Of a stretch of 64,000 nucleotides of DNA, positions 9,508 to 18,200 are shown piece after piece. Below the pieces are notes generated by a model, which had not been told where the DNA came from, did not search any database, and was given only the letters and a program-made list of their open reading frames with translations. The position numbers were made by a program, and so were the translations under genes. Within the stretch, counting starts at the first letter, position 1. Each line of letters opens with the position of its first letter. The stretch comes from an uncultured Clostridia bacterium. Its GTDB lineage: Bacteria; Bacillota; Clostridia; TANB77; CAG-508. Location of the stretch: contig CANQES010000001.1 of the NCBI GenBank assembly GCA_947595555.1, positions 1-64,000 on the forward strand, given 5' to 3'.

Positions 9508-11163
9508 TTATCCTTCCTTTTTTTGTATCTCATAAATTATAAAATAATCATCCTTATATAATTCTTTGTATTGAGGATCTTTTGTTTTTGTAATCAACAT
9601 ATTCACCTTTGAATTCTCAAAAGCTATAATATGTGTAATATTATACTTTTCAAAAATATCTCCATAAAATTTTCCAATACTAGAAGCATCTATAAAATCT
9701 GAAAATATATCTTCTTCTTTTCCACTAAATTCTGGTGCATATAAATCTGCTCTTGAATCTATGAATACTGGTATTCCTCTGAATAGCATATAACTTCCAT
9801 AATTATATTCATTATAAAATCTTGCTGTTCCCAAATCAATATTTTCTAGGATGAAATCACAAGCTTGTACTGGATAACAAGTTTCATCAACATATGTGTC
9901 ATCTAACTTGTCCTTACCTAAATAATAACTTAATCCTAACATTCCAGCTGTAATTACTATTATACCTATAACATGTGTTAATTTTTCTATAACTTGTTGT
10001 TCTTTCTTTACTGTATAGTTTTCAATTAATTGAAGCGCTAATCTATTTAGAATAACTGAACAAATAATAGCAAACATTGTTATTTGTCTTCTTGATTCTA
10101 ACATTAAATAGCATAGTCCACCGACCATGAATAAGTCACTCAATCTTATTTTTGATTTTGTAAAAACTAAAACAGCTAAAAACATTATAAGCATACACAT
10201 AGCATCTGTATCTGTTGATAAAGTCATTGGCGAATGTTCATTAATATTTTGCGTGGTATTTCCTCGCATTGTTTTTTGTAAATAGGTATATGGTGCATCT
10301 CCCAAAGGTGTTAAAAATCCTGTTAATAAACAAATTATCATAATTAATATTAACCATTTTACATTTGAGTTTTTAGTCATTTTAATTTTATACGGATTTT
10401 GTAATTCCTTTGTTCTCTTTATTTTTACTTTGTCTACTTCATCTTCTAACTCTTTTTTCTCTTTTTGTAATTTTTCTAGTTTTTCTTCTTTTCCTTTCTT
10501 TTCCTTATAATAATCTATTTTTATTTTTAATATTAGCATCTTTATTTTTCGATATATAATAGTATCTGCTAATAAATTAATTAAATATTCTGCTATATAA
10601 GGTAAATATAATACAAAATAAAATGGAAATACTGCAACATGTATATTAGCAATTATAATTGGAATTGTTATTAATCCTACAACATATCTTTTCTTTTTGG
10701 TTTCTATAAATCGTTCAATAAAATATATAGTTAGAATAAATAAAATAAATGTAACTAATTGAACTCTAGCTGTGATATATCCTCTAATGACATACATTAC
10801 CCCTATTGTTATTAAAAAAGAAAAAATTTGATTTTTTGCTAATTTAGTATTTACTAAATAAATTGTTATTCCTAATATTACTGATAATATACAAGTCACT
10901 ACATAAATTCCTGTAAAGCCAAATACATTATAGATGAGGTAAGTGATTAAATCATACCCCCAATGAGGATATGTATATCCTAAATTTTCATGCCAAGAAA
11001 ATGGATCTTGATAATCAATTCCATATTTTGCAATATGCTCCCCTACCTTTATTGTATAATAAGTATCGTTTTGAAATGTTACAGGCGTTAATGCTACACA
11101 AAAAATGGCAATTAGAATAACTGCTAATATTGTAAATTTGACAGATGCCTTAATTTTTTTCAT
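9508..11163 (-). CDS. Polytopic membrane protein, possibly a GT-C-type glycosyltransferase
   Basis: 551 residues. About ten hydrophobic segments, with a Lys/Glu-rich coiled coil at about residues 215-255 (EKLQKEKKELEDEVDKVKIK) on a cytoplasmic loop. The first outside loop carries NDTYYTIKVGEHIAKYGIDY, resembling the acidic first loop of GT-C enzymes, and the C-terminal tail has FIDSRADLY. Substrate unknown. Same strand as, and close to, the RluD-like gene. Confidence 0.5.
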   Translation of the reverse strand: MKKIKASVKFTILAVILIAIFCVALTPVTFQNDTYYTIKVGEHIAKYGIDYQDPFSWHENLGYTYPHWGYDLITYLIYNVFGFTGIYVVTCILSVILGITIYLVNTKLAKNQIFSFLITIGVMYVIRGYITARVQLVTFILFILTIYFIERFIETKKKRYVVGLITIPIIIANIHVAVFPFYFVLYLPYIAEYLINLLADTIIYRKIKMLILKIKIDYYKEKKGKEEKLEKLQKEKKELEDEVDKVKIKRTKELQNPYKIKMTKNSNVKWLILIMIICLLTGFLTPLGDAPYTYLQKTMRGNTTQNINEHSPMTLSTDTDAMCMLIMFLAVLVFTKSKIRLSDLFMVGGLCYLMLESRRQITMFAIICSVILNRLALQLIENYTVKKEQQVIEKLTHVIGIIVITAGMLGLSYYLGKDKLDDTYVDETCYPVQACDFILENIDLGTARFYNEYNYGSYMLFRGIPVFIDSRADLYAPEFSGKEEDIFSDFIDASSIGKFYGDIFEKYNITHIIAFENSKVNMLITKTKDPQYKELYKDDYFIIYEIQKKEG

Positions 11164-11204
11164 TTTTATATTTCCTCTTTCCTTTTTTGTTTTTTCAATT
11201 ATAC

Positions 11205-11247
11205 CAAAAAAAGTTACAAAAAACTAGAGTTTTGCAACTTTTCTTTT
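11205..11247 (-). terminator. Intrinsic terminator downstream of the double-OB gene
   Basis: On the minus strand AAAAGTTGCAAAA pairs with TTTTGTAACTTTT (one mismatch), followed by a T run. Confidence 0.65.
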
Positions 11248-11272
11248 TAAAAGTATTAATATATGATACATT

Positions 11273-11971
11273 TTAAACTGCCTCTTGATTTTCTTCCTCT
11301 TCCTCTTTTTCAGTTGTCTTTTCTTCTATAACTTCTAAACTTCCTATTGAAACTTCATATGCCACTCTTGTTTGTGAAGTTCCATCTTCGAATTTTTTCT
11401 CATAAGTTCTTGATTGAACTCTTCCTACTACTTTAACTTGTGAACCAACTTCTAAGTTTTGACAAAATCTTGCATTTCTTCCCCAAGCAATACATGGTAT
11501 ATAATCTGATTTGTTATAAGCTCTATTAACAGCAAGTAAGATGTCTGATATTTCTCTTCCAAATGGTGTTTGACGATAAATAGGCTTTTTACATAAGTAA
11601 CCAATTAATACTACTTCATTAGTAATAGTATCTTTTCTTACCATTTCATTTTCTTCTTCTTCTTTTTCTTCTACTTCCATAATATCTTTAGCAAACACTG
11701 TTAATATAAGTCTATTTTTTTCGTTTTCATAACTATTATAAGATCTAAATTGACCTTTTACTAATAATTTTTTGCCTGTTTGCAAAGTATCTTCTTTTAT
11801 TAGTCTTTCTGATATGGTTATTGGAATTATATCTTCATTTCCACTTAAACGTGGTATTGCTAAATTAAAAATATAAAATCTTTCTCCATATATTTCATGA
11901 CTAAATTCTTTTTCTCCTGTAACTTTTCCAACTAATGTTAAATAGTTGTTTTCTAAGTAATTTGTATCCAA
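11273..11971 (-). CDS. Single-stranded DNA-binding-like protein with two OB folds
   Basis: 232 residues. TTG start behind GGAGGAA. Two OB-type domains: residues about 5-100 (LTLVGKVTGEKEFSHEIYGE) and 115-210 (NEVVLIGYLCKKPIYRQTPF, ending in a typical SSB strand VKVVGRVQSRTYEKKF), joined by a Glu-rich linker, with an acidic tail. Normal bacterial SSB has one OB fold, so this is a tandem variant. The main replicative ssb may lie elsewhere. Confidence 0.75.
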   Translation of the reverse strand: MDTNYLENNYLTLVGKVTGEKEFSHEIYGERFYIFNLAIPRLSGNEDIIPITISERLIKEDTLQTGKKLLVKGQFRSYNSYENEKNRLILTVFAKDIMEVEEKEEEENEMVRKDTITNEVVLIGYLCKKPIYRQTPFGREISDILLAVNRAYNKSDYIPCIAWGRNARFCQNLEVGSQVKVVGRVQSRTYEKKFEDGTSQTRVAYEVSIGSLEVIEEKTTEKEEEEENQEAV

Positions 11972-12108
11972 TTTCTCTTCCTCCCTATTTTTTTATATTT
12001 TTCATCGGTTTATAACTGCCTTCTGTAATTTACAGTTATTATTATACACCATTTTTTTGGATTTGTCTACATAAAAAGTTAAATTTATTCAAAAAAGTTA
12101 GATTTTTC

Positions 12109-12618
12109 CTATACTTTCTCTATTATGCTTTTATTATATATCTTAAAAAACGTATAAATAATCATTATTTCATAAATATTTAGTATTGTTTGCTCTCCTT
12201 TTTTTATTCTTCTTTCTTCTATATCTGTTTCATGTCCTTCTTTGTCTTGTATGCTTTTTTGCCAATAAATTAAAATATCTGTATCACATATACTTGAAAC
12301 TGTAACTATTGCTTTATGATTTAATCCATATGAAATAATATTTTGGACTCCTTTTATAATATCTTCCTTGTTTTTGTCTGTATTAATTAACACATATTGT
12401 GCATTTTCAAAAATTTTATTAAGGCTTTCTTGATTTTGCTTAAATTTATCAATTTTACCTTCTATTATAATAGTTTCAAATTTTATATTTTTTACATTTT
12501 CTATACTTCTAAGATTAATGTGTATAAAACTAATTGTTTCATCTTGCAATTTTTCCATAATTTTTTTTCGAATTGTTTCAAAACTTTTTTTACTTGCAAC
12601 AATACCAACAAATGACAT
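12109..12618 (-). CDS. Hypothetical protein, 169 residues
   Basis: Not recognised. Alternating hydrophobic strands (MSFVGIVASKKSFETIRKK, FETIIIEGKI, AQYVLINTDKN, KAIVTVSSICDT) suggest an alpha/beta Rossmann-like fold; the C-terminus is hydrophobic. No signal peptide or catalytic motif is evident. It precedes the double-OB gene on the same strand. Confidence 0.5.
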   Translation of the reverse strand: MSFVGIVASKKSFETIRKKIMEKLQDETISFIHINLRSIENVKNIKFETIIIEGKIDKFKQNQESLNKIFENAQYVLINTDKNKEDIIKGVQNIISYGLNHKAIVTVSSICDTDILIYWQKSIQDKEGHETDIEERRIKKGEQTILNIYEIMIIYTFFKIYNKSIIEKV

Positions 12619-12675
12619 TTCCTATCCCCTTATTTTTTTCTACTTGTATTATTTCCTTTTTTGGTAATTTTATAC

Positions 12676-13449
12676 TTATTTTCTGCATTGCATACCATTG
12701 TTATCAATTGTATAGTTATCTAAGTAAATAAGCTCTGATACTGGAACAACTTCTAATCCTTTATTTTTTATATTTTTTAGAATACTATCTAAACTGTCTG
12801 CTGTATGTTCAGTTCCATTATGGCTTAATATAATATCTCCTGGTTTAATTTTTCCTTCCAATCGTGCCCACATTTGCTCATTTGTTAGTCCTGTGTAATC
12901 TAAAGTATCTAAGCTCCATTGTATAGTGTAATATCCCTTGTCTTGTGCTGCTTGTATGACAGTATTATTATATTCTCCATAAGGTGCTCGATAAATTTTG
13001 GTTCTTTTTCCTGTTATGCTTTCAATTTTATCATTGCATTTTTCGATTTCTTCTATATTTTCTTCATAGCTTAGATTATTTACATGTGGATGTGTATTGC
13101 TATGACTTGCTATTTCATGACCTGCTTCGTGGATTTTTTTAGCTGCTTCTGGAAATTTTTCAATCCAATCTCCTACCATAAAGAAAGTTATTTTTACTTC
13201 ATTTTTTTCTAATGTTTTTAAAATGTTATCAATATCATCTGCATTCCAAGCACAATTCATAGTAAAAGCTACTTTTTTCTCGCTGGTTTGTACACTATAT
13301 ATTGGCAATAACTTTTGATTTGTACTTGATGTTGGTACTGTATTTCCTCCACTATTACTCAAATTACTTGCTATACAGATTAATAATACTACCGTTACTA
13401 TTGATACTAAATAAGTATATATTTTTTGTTTGTTTAATACGAAAAACAT
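12676..13449 (-). CDS. PdaB-like polysaccharide deacetylase, membrane-anchored
   Basis: 257 residues. N-terminal signal anchor (about 10-30), then a NodB domain. Motif 1 is AFTMNCAWNADDI where the PdaB branch normally has TFD-x-x-W-x-x-D; the metal-ligand motif ASHSNTHPH and motif 3 RAPYGEY are intact, as is IILSHNG. The branch includes B. subtilis PdaB, needed late in sporulation. The first Asp is Asn here, which may lower or abolish activity. GGAGGG site before the ATG. Confidence 0.85.
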   Translation of the reverse strand: MFFVLNKQKIYTYLVSIVTVVLLICIASNLSNSGGNTVPTSSTNQKLLPIYSVQTSEKKVAFTMNCAWNADDIDNILKTLEKNEVKITFFMVGDWIEKFPEAAKKIHEAGHEIASHSNTHPHVNNLSYEENIEEIEKCNDKIESITGKRTKIYRAPYGEYNNTVIQAAQDKGYYTIQWSLDTLDYTGLTNEQMWARLEGKIKPGDIILSHNGTEHTADSLDSILKNIKNKGLEVVPVSELIYLDNYTIDNNGMQCRK

Positions 13450-13630
13450 AAAAATCCCTCCAAGTTAAAGCTATTTTAATTGTATGCTTTTCCTTGGAGG
13501 AAAATTCTAAATGATATATTATTTTTCTTTTAATTTTTTTTATAATTTTAGTTATGCTTACATTTTCTTTATAATAAATCTAATATTAATTTTAATACTT
13601 ACAAATTTCTTCAACTTTCTACATTTTTTT

Positions 13631-13639
13631 CATATTATA
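13631..13639 (+). promoter_or_regulatory. Possible mother-cell sigma (SigE/SigK-type) -10 element
   Basis: CATATTATA fits CATANNNTA about 47 bp before the start of the split host gene. No convincing -35 is visible (AAC 15 bp upstream), so this is a weak call. Confidence 0.25.
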
Positions 13640-13684
13640 TATAAAGTAACATTTTAGTTACTAAAAAGAAAGGAATGATAAAAT

Positions 13685-13822
13685 ATGGAAATGGATGAAA
13701 AAAAATGTCCAGTTCTCGACGTTGATGGCGTTATTTCAGGAGGAAAACAATTTGATTTAGATATAACTTTGCCAGATGTTAATAAAAAAAAGTACCAAAA
13801 AGGTAAATTAGAATTAACCTAA
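13685..13822 (+). pseudogene. 5' part of the host gene split by the prophage
   Basis: ATG at 13685 behind AAAGGAATG. 37 host codons (MEMDEKKCPVLDVDGVISGG...) run to the TAC of the att core, then eight phage-encoded codons to TAA. The remainder of the gene starts at 52945 in the same phase. Joined, they make a 156-residue protein with a carboxypeptidase-regulatory/CnaB-like beta domain and a Cys-rich tail. Confidence 0.85.
13792..13795 (+). other. attL core (GTAC)
   Basis: Context AAAAAAGTACCAAAA: the left half is host (A-run), the right half phage. See 52941-52944 for attR. Confidence 0.8.
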
Positions 13823-13837
13823 TCTACCTTTTTACTT
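13797..13837. terminator. Bidirectional terminator at the left prophage end
   Basis: AAAAAGGTA-A-ATTAG pairs with CTAAT-C-TACCTTTTT around a short loop. It ends the late (lysis) operon on the minus strand and can stop the split host gene. Confidence 0.7.
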
Positions 13838-13839
13838 TT

Positions 13840-14508
13840 TTATTTGTAATTTTGATTAATCATATAACCTTCTTTTCCATTTACTCTAATGCGTACTTTA
13901 TCCCAAGTATAACCGTCTGCTTTTGCAACTCCTGCCTCTAATACATATAAAGTAGTATTAGGTATATACAAAACTGCTGTACTTCCTTTGGTAGTTGGTT
14001 TATTTCTTAAATTTGTATTTCTTGCTAATGTTTTTAATACTGGTGTACTAGTAGCTGGTTTACTAGGCTCTTTTACTTGATAATTGCTACTATTATATGT
14101 TCCTACTTTATTTGGTATCCCCATGTAATCTGCTGGATTACTATTATCTGCATATTTATTGCTTGTATTTCTTATTTCAAAATGTAAATGCTTTCCTGTA
14201 CTATTTCCTGTACTTCCCATAATTCCTATTTTAGATACTCTGCTTACTTTTTGATTTACAGAAACGTTTATTTTTGACAAATGACAATACCAATGATATT
14301 TCCCATCAGCATCATTTTTTACTACTATAAAGTTACCATAGCTTTTATCATAGCCTGTCCTTGTTACTACTCCATCACAAGTTGCATATATTGTGTCATT
14401 GTCACATACAAGATCTATTCCTGTATGCCAACCACAAGCCCAACTCCCTTTTCTTTTGTATTCACATGTTACTTTAAATTCTCCTGTTAATGGTATATTT
14501 GTAGCCAT
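13840..14508 (-). CDS. Phage endolysin: M23 metallopeptidase plus SH3 domain
   Basis: 222 residues. Residues about 1-125 are an M23 endopeptidase with zinc ligands in GWHTGIDL and HLHFEI, which cuts peptide cross-bridges of peptidoglycan. A Pro/Thr/Ser linker leads to a bacterial SH3 domain (ARNTNLRNKPTTKGS... to the end) for wall binding. No signal peptide, as expected for holin-released lysins. Last gene of the late operon, 3 bp after the holin. Confidence 0.93.
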   Translation of the reverse strand: MATNIPLTGEFKVTCEYKRKGSWACGWHTGIDLVCDNDTIYATCDGVVTRTGYDKSYGNFIVVKNDADGKYHWYCHLSKINVSVNQKVSRVSKIGIMGSTGNSTGKHLHFEIRNTSNKYADNSNPADYMGIPNKVGTYNSSNYQVKEPSKPATSTPVLKTLARNTNLRNKPTTKGSTAVLYIPNTTLYVLEAGVAKADGYTWDKVRIRVNGKEGYMINQNYK

Positions 14509-14511
14509 ATT

Positions 14512-14868
14512 CTATTCCTCCTTCTTATCATTATTTAATTTTTCTTTTAGTTTTTGTGGCATTTCTACACCCAATTTATCGCAATTTTCTGCTAAACTTG
14601 ATATTTCCATCAAGCAAATATATCCTACTGCAAAATATAGTATTAGTTCTGTTCCTAGAGCAAATTTTGCCAATATTCCTATTAAAACATATACTAATTC
14701 TCCAAATTTTTTAGATAATCCTTCCCTCATTTTTGCACTTTTAAAATCATTATTTTTCCATGCAATTATTACTCCTGTTGCTACATCTAAAACTATTAAA
14801 AATATTGGTGCTAGTATTGCCCACCATATATTTGTAAATTGTATGCTTTGCATTAATTCTTTCATCAT
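14512..14868 (-). CDS. Phage holin (toxin-secretion/phage-lysis holin family)
   Basis: 118 residues with hydrophobic segments at about 10-30 (WWAILAPIFLIVLDVATGVI) and 55-80 (LVYVLIGILAKFALGTELIL), and the charged motif KNNDFKSAKMREGLSKKFGE between them, typical of Firmicute phage holins. Forms membrane holes that release the endolysin. Confidence 0.9.
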   Translation of the reverse strand: MMKELMQSIQFTNIWWAILAPIFLIVLDVATGVIIAWKNNDFKSAKMREGLSKKFGELVYVLIGILAKFALGTELILYFAVGYICLMEISSLAENCDKLGVEMPQKLKEKLNNDKKEE

Positions 14869-14894
14869 TGTTCTTCACCTCTAATTTCTATATT

Positions 14895-14949
14895 TTATTT
14901 ATTAATATTCGTTTCTAAATCCTCACTTTAAATTTGTTGTTTCACTCAT
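14895..14949 (-). CDS. Possible small ORF with a +1 shift at TGA
   Basis: The ATG overlaps the tail-fibre stop as ATGA. Read straight it is MSETTNLK then TGA. Skipping the T of TGA gives EDLETNINK and TAA. A small gene between tail fibre and holin is usual in such phages, but 17 codons give little support. Confidence 0.3.
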
Positions 14950-17900
14950 TTACTCGCCTCCTCCATATAAAATTTATGTATTACTCCCTGCGTATCAACC
15001 TTAGGTGGTTCTTCTGGTTCAGGTATTGGATTATTAGGTAATTCTATATCTCCATAATCTAATATTTCTTCTTTTTCTTCTATTGCTATTTCTGGTAACT
15101 TATTGTTTTTATCACTATTAGGCATAGTTATATTATTAAATTCCAATAATTTATTTATTATCTCCTGTTGTTTTTTTATCTGTAATTTTAAATCTTGTAT
15201 TTCTTCTTGTTGTTCTTGTATTGCCTTGCTTAAATATGGTATTATTTTCGTTTCATTTACCTGTAAAGTTTTTTCTCCATTAGTTTGCTCGATTTCATAC
15301 GTAAAATCTTCTTTTATGTTTTTAAGTTCTTGAGCTATATATCCTATTTCTTGATGCTTTCCTGTTTTTTTCCAATCAAATTGTCTGTGTTTAATTTGCT
15401 TTATTATATCCATTGCCTTAATATCAGTATTTTTTATATTACTTTTTAATCTTCCGTCTGATGCAAAAATTGTAGCCCCATAAGATGTTCCATCTCTATT
15501 GGTAAATTGTATATACTGTTCATCAGGTACTAATGTTAATGATTTTACATTAGTTGATGTTGGTACATTACTAACATTTAAAATGCCATAATTTTTCATG
15601 TCTAAGTTAGTAAATAAATTTGTAGAACCAACTGTTGTAAATTCCATCAATATCTTATTTGTATCTTTTCTGAATATACTTGCAAATTCTGGATTGCTTC
15701 CACTTCCACCTATGGCAATTCTTCCAGTTTTATTTAATATTATTCCCCAACCATTTGTTAAAAGATTGGTTCCTAAAAATAATCCTCCTGCTCCAAAGCC
15801 TTCTGTTCCTGACTTTGCATATGTTAGTTTTAGTATATATGAAGTATCGGATTCATCATCTTTACTTGCCCATCCTACATAATTACCGTCTGTATTTAAG
15901 TCAAATACTAACCCTTTTTGATTATTGTTTTCTTTCATTTGACCGATGCCTATCGTTCCTATATGTTTCCCATTCTTATAAAAGCTTTCACCATATCTAT
16001 CTAATAACATTAATATATTTTTATCGCCATCTTTTATTTGAAGTTGTGCATTTATAAACTGTATATACTCTGATATTTGATTCCATGCTATTTGTACACT
16101 TTGCCAGTCTTGTTGTAATTTTGTCGCAAATTCATCATTTCCAACCTTTTTACTTACTTCTGCACTTATTTCATTTGCTTTCTGTGTTATAGCAGAGTTC
16201 ATTTGTTTAGTTGTGCTATAATCTTTTAGTTTATTATTAATTGATGTATTTGCTGAATCTATTGCTTCTTCTTTTGCTGTGCTTATATTTTCATTTACTT
16301 CGGTCGTAATACTATTTGCTGTTTGCTCTATCTTACTATTCATATCAACGGTCTTAGTATAGTCCTTTAATTTGTTATCTGTAGAATTATTTGCACTATC
16401 TATTGCATCTTGTTTGGCTTCTGTTATTGTTTGATTTACATTAGTCGTTATATTTTCTGCCGTTTGCTCTATTTTGCTGTTCATATCAACCGTTTTAGCA
16501 TAGTTCTTTAACTTGTTGTCTGTAGAATTATTCGCACTATTTATTGCTTCTTGTTTTGCATTATTAGTTTCATCTTTAGTAGAATATTTTTTACTTACTT
16601 CACTTGTTATATTTTCTGCTGTTTGTTCTATTTTGCTATTCATCTGTTCTGTAGTTGAGTAATTTTTTAATTTATTATCTGTCGAAGCATTAGCACTATT
16701 AATAGCATCTTGTTTTGCTGTAGCAATATTTTTAGATACTTCACTTGTTATACTATCTGCTTTTTCTGTTATTCTTGAATCTGTTTGTTCTATTGTATAA
16801 TAATTATCAGATAATTCTTTTTTTGTTTCAGATACTGATTGTGTAATATTACCTAAATTTATTGTAATTTCTGCAATACTACTATCATATTCGCTTATTT
16901 TATTAGCTAATCCCTCAATTCTGCTTACTGACATAGTTCCTGTTGTGATGAATTTTGCATTTATTTGTCCATCCATTGTCATAGCAATTTCAAATGGTCC
17001 TTCATATCCGTTAGGACTAAATCCTATTCCACCTAAGCCAAATCTCCATACATTTTTTGCCTGTTCTTTTGGTATTTGATCTAAAATTAAAATTTCATTT
17101 TCATCTATATAAACATAACCATTTTTATTTAAGGAATTTATTAAATCAGTTTGTTTTTGTATTACAGACATTTGATTAGATAATGTTTCATTTAATGTGG
17201 TTATACTTTTCTTTATATTATCAAATTTTGTTTTTACATCTCTTGTATAATTACCAAAAGTTATAGATTTGACTTTTTTAGATATCTCATCATATTCGTA
17301 TTCCAATACTTCCGTTTTAATATTAACTAATGGATGTAAAACTTGGATTATATCCCCAATTTCTACATCATTATTTATATTAGAAGTAGTAGAATAACTA
17401 ACTTTTGGATATTTATTATCTTCCATATATTGCTGTGCTTTATTTCTAAGTTCGTTTATTAAATTTTTTTCTGTTTGTTCTTCCTGTTCTAAATCTGTTT
17501 GAAAATCAACTGTTCTAGTATATGGAACTTCATATTTTATATCGCTTTCAATAAATTTTTCTGGAAGCATCAAGCCATTATATCCAATTGGATATAACTT
17601 TGTAACTACATTAGTCCAATCTTCAAAAATTTTCATAGATTGCATATTTTTGGCATAAATTATTGATTCTCCATTGTCATGTCCTACCTTTTGTAAAAAA
17701 CTAATATTCCAATTATCTGCATCAAAAACTCCATTCCATCGTTCTTCTATAGTAGCCCATGCTTCTAATAAATTTTTTCTAATAAAATATGCTGTATCTA
17801 CATTTTCAACATTTGAAAACATTTTAAAAGGACTGATTTCATCAGTCCTTTGATTTATATAATTTAGTGTATTTATACCATTCAAGTTTGTTGGTCTTAC

Positions 17901-18200
17901 ATCAACAAGAAAATAATTTTTAGCATCAAACATTACATGATTTGCTGTAAAAGTTATTTTTCTGTTAGTATATGTTAAATTATCTGTTATTCTAAAAGCT
18001 TGTGGATTTAACTTTGATTTTGTTTTAATTACACAAAGTTTATCTTCTTCTATATAATTTTTATATTTTATTGGTACTTCTACTTCTATATACCATCCAT
18101 TTAGTGATTTTTTTTTAAATTCTCTGCACTTTATAGGTTCTACAATTATATTTCCAGCTGTTGAAAACTCTCTATCATTTGCATCAAATATTTTAATCAT
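14946..18200 (-). CDS. Tail endopeptidase / tail fibre with C-terminal S74 chaperone
   Basis: About 1084 residues; start ATG 18198-18200 overlaps the Dit stop (ATGA), so translation is coupled. Residues about 1-380 resemble the prophage tail-protein (Tal) N-terminal region. Residues about 470-690 are five coiled-coil repeats (MNSKIEQTAENIT...). The C-terminal SDGRLKSNIKN and FDWKKTGKHQEIGYIAQELK is an intramolecular chaperone (peptidase S74), whose catalytic Ser-Lys is in SDGRLK, cleaved off after trimer folding. Ends in a coiled coil and Pro-rich tail. Receptor-binding candidate. Confidence 0.9.
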   Translation of the reverse strand: MIKIFDANDREFSTAGNIIVEPIKCREFKKKSLNGWYIEVEVPIKYKNYIEEDKLCVIKTKSKLNPQAFRITDNLTYTNRKITFTANHVMFDAKNYFLVDVRPTNLNGINTLNYINQRTDEISPFKMFSNVENVDTAYFIRKNLLEAWATIEERWNGVFDADNWNISFLQKVGHDNGESIIYAKNMQSMKIFEDWTNVVTKLYPIGYNGLMLPEKFIESDIKYEVPYTRTVDFQTDLEQEEQTEKNLINELRNKAQQYMEDNKYPKVSYSTTSNINNDVEIGDIIQVLHPLVNIKTEVLEYEYDEISKKVKSITFGNYTRDVKTKFDNIKKSITTLNETLSNQMSVIQKQTDLINSLNKNGYVYIDENEILILDQIPKEQAKNVWRFGLGGIGFSPNGYEGPFEIAMTMDGQINAKFITTGTMSVSRIEGLANKISEYDSSIAEITINLGNITQSVSETKKELSDNYYTIEQTDSRITEKADSITSEVSKNIATAKQDAINSANASTDNKLKNYSTTEQMNSKIEQTAENITSEVSKKYSTKDETNNAKQEAINSANNSTDNKLKNYAKTVDMNSKIEQTAENITTNVNQTITEAKQDAIDSANNSTDNKLKDYTKTVDMNSKIEQTANSITTEVNENISTAKEEAIDSANTSINNKLKDYSTTKQMNSAITQKANEISAEVSKKVGNDEFATKLQQDWQSVQIAWNQISEYIQFINAQLQIKDGDKNILMLLDRYGESFYKNGKHIGTIGIGQMKENNNQKGLVFDLNTDGNYVGWASKDDESDTSYILKLTYAKSGTEGFGAGGLFLGTNLLTNGWGIILNKTGRIAIGGSGSNPEFASIFRKDTNKILMEFTTVGSTNLFTNLDMKNYGILNVSNVPTSTNVKSLTLVPDEQYIQFTNRDGTSYGATIFASDGRLKSNIKNTDIKAMDIIKQIKHRQFDWKKTGKHQEIGYIAQELKNIKEDFTYEIEQTNGEKTLQVNETKIIPYLSKAIQEQQEEIQDLKLQIKKQQEIINKLLEFNNITMPNSDKNNKLPEIAIEEKEEILDYGDIELPNNPIPEPEEPPKVDTQGVIHKFYMEEASK
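16150..16800 (-). repeat. Tandem coiled-coil repeats inside the tail-fibre gene
   Basis: Five diverged copies of a unit of about 45 residues built on DSANNSTDNKLKNY / MNSKIEQTAENIT. The two central copies are nearly identical at the DNA level, so copy-number change by recombination is plausible. Confidence 0.8.

Noticed and set aside
14895..14949. CGG-type shift in the mini-ORF between tail fibre and holin
   Set aside because: There is no CGG in frame; only a TGA shift could extend it, so it is listed at low confidence and not counted among the ten sites.
16150..16800. CRISPR-like regular repeats
   Set aside because: Repeats are coding, diverged and without spacers of constant length; they encode coiled-coil units of the tail fibre. 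No CRISPR array or cas operon is seen; the Cas4-like nuclease belongs to the phage recombination set.
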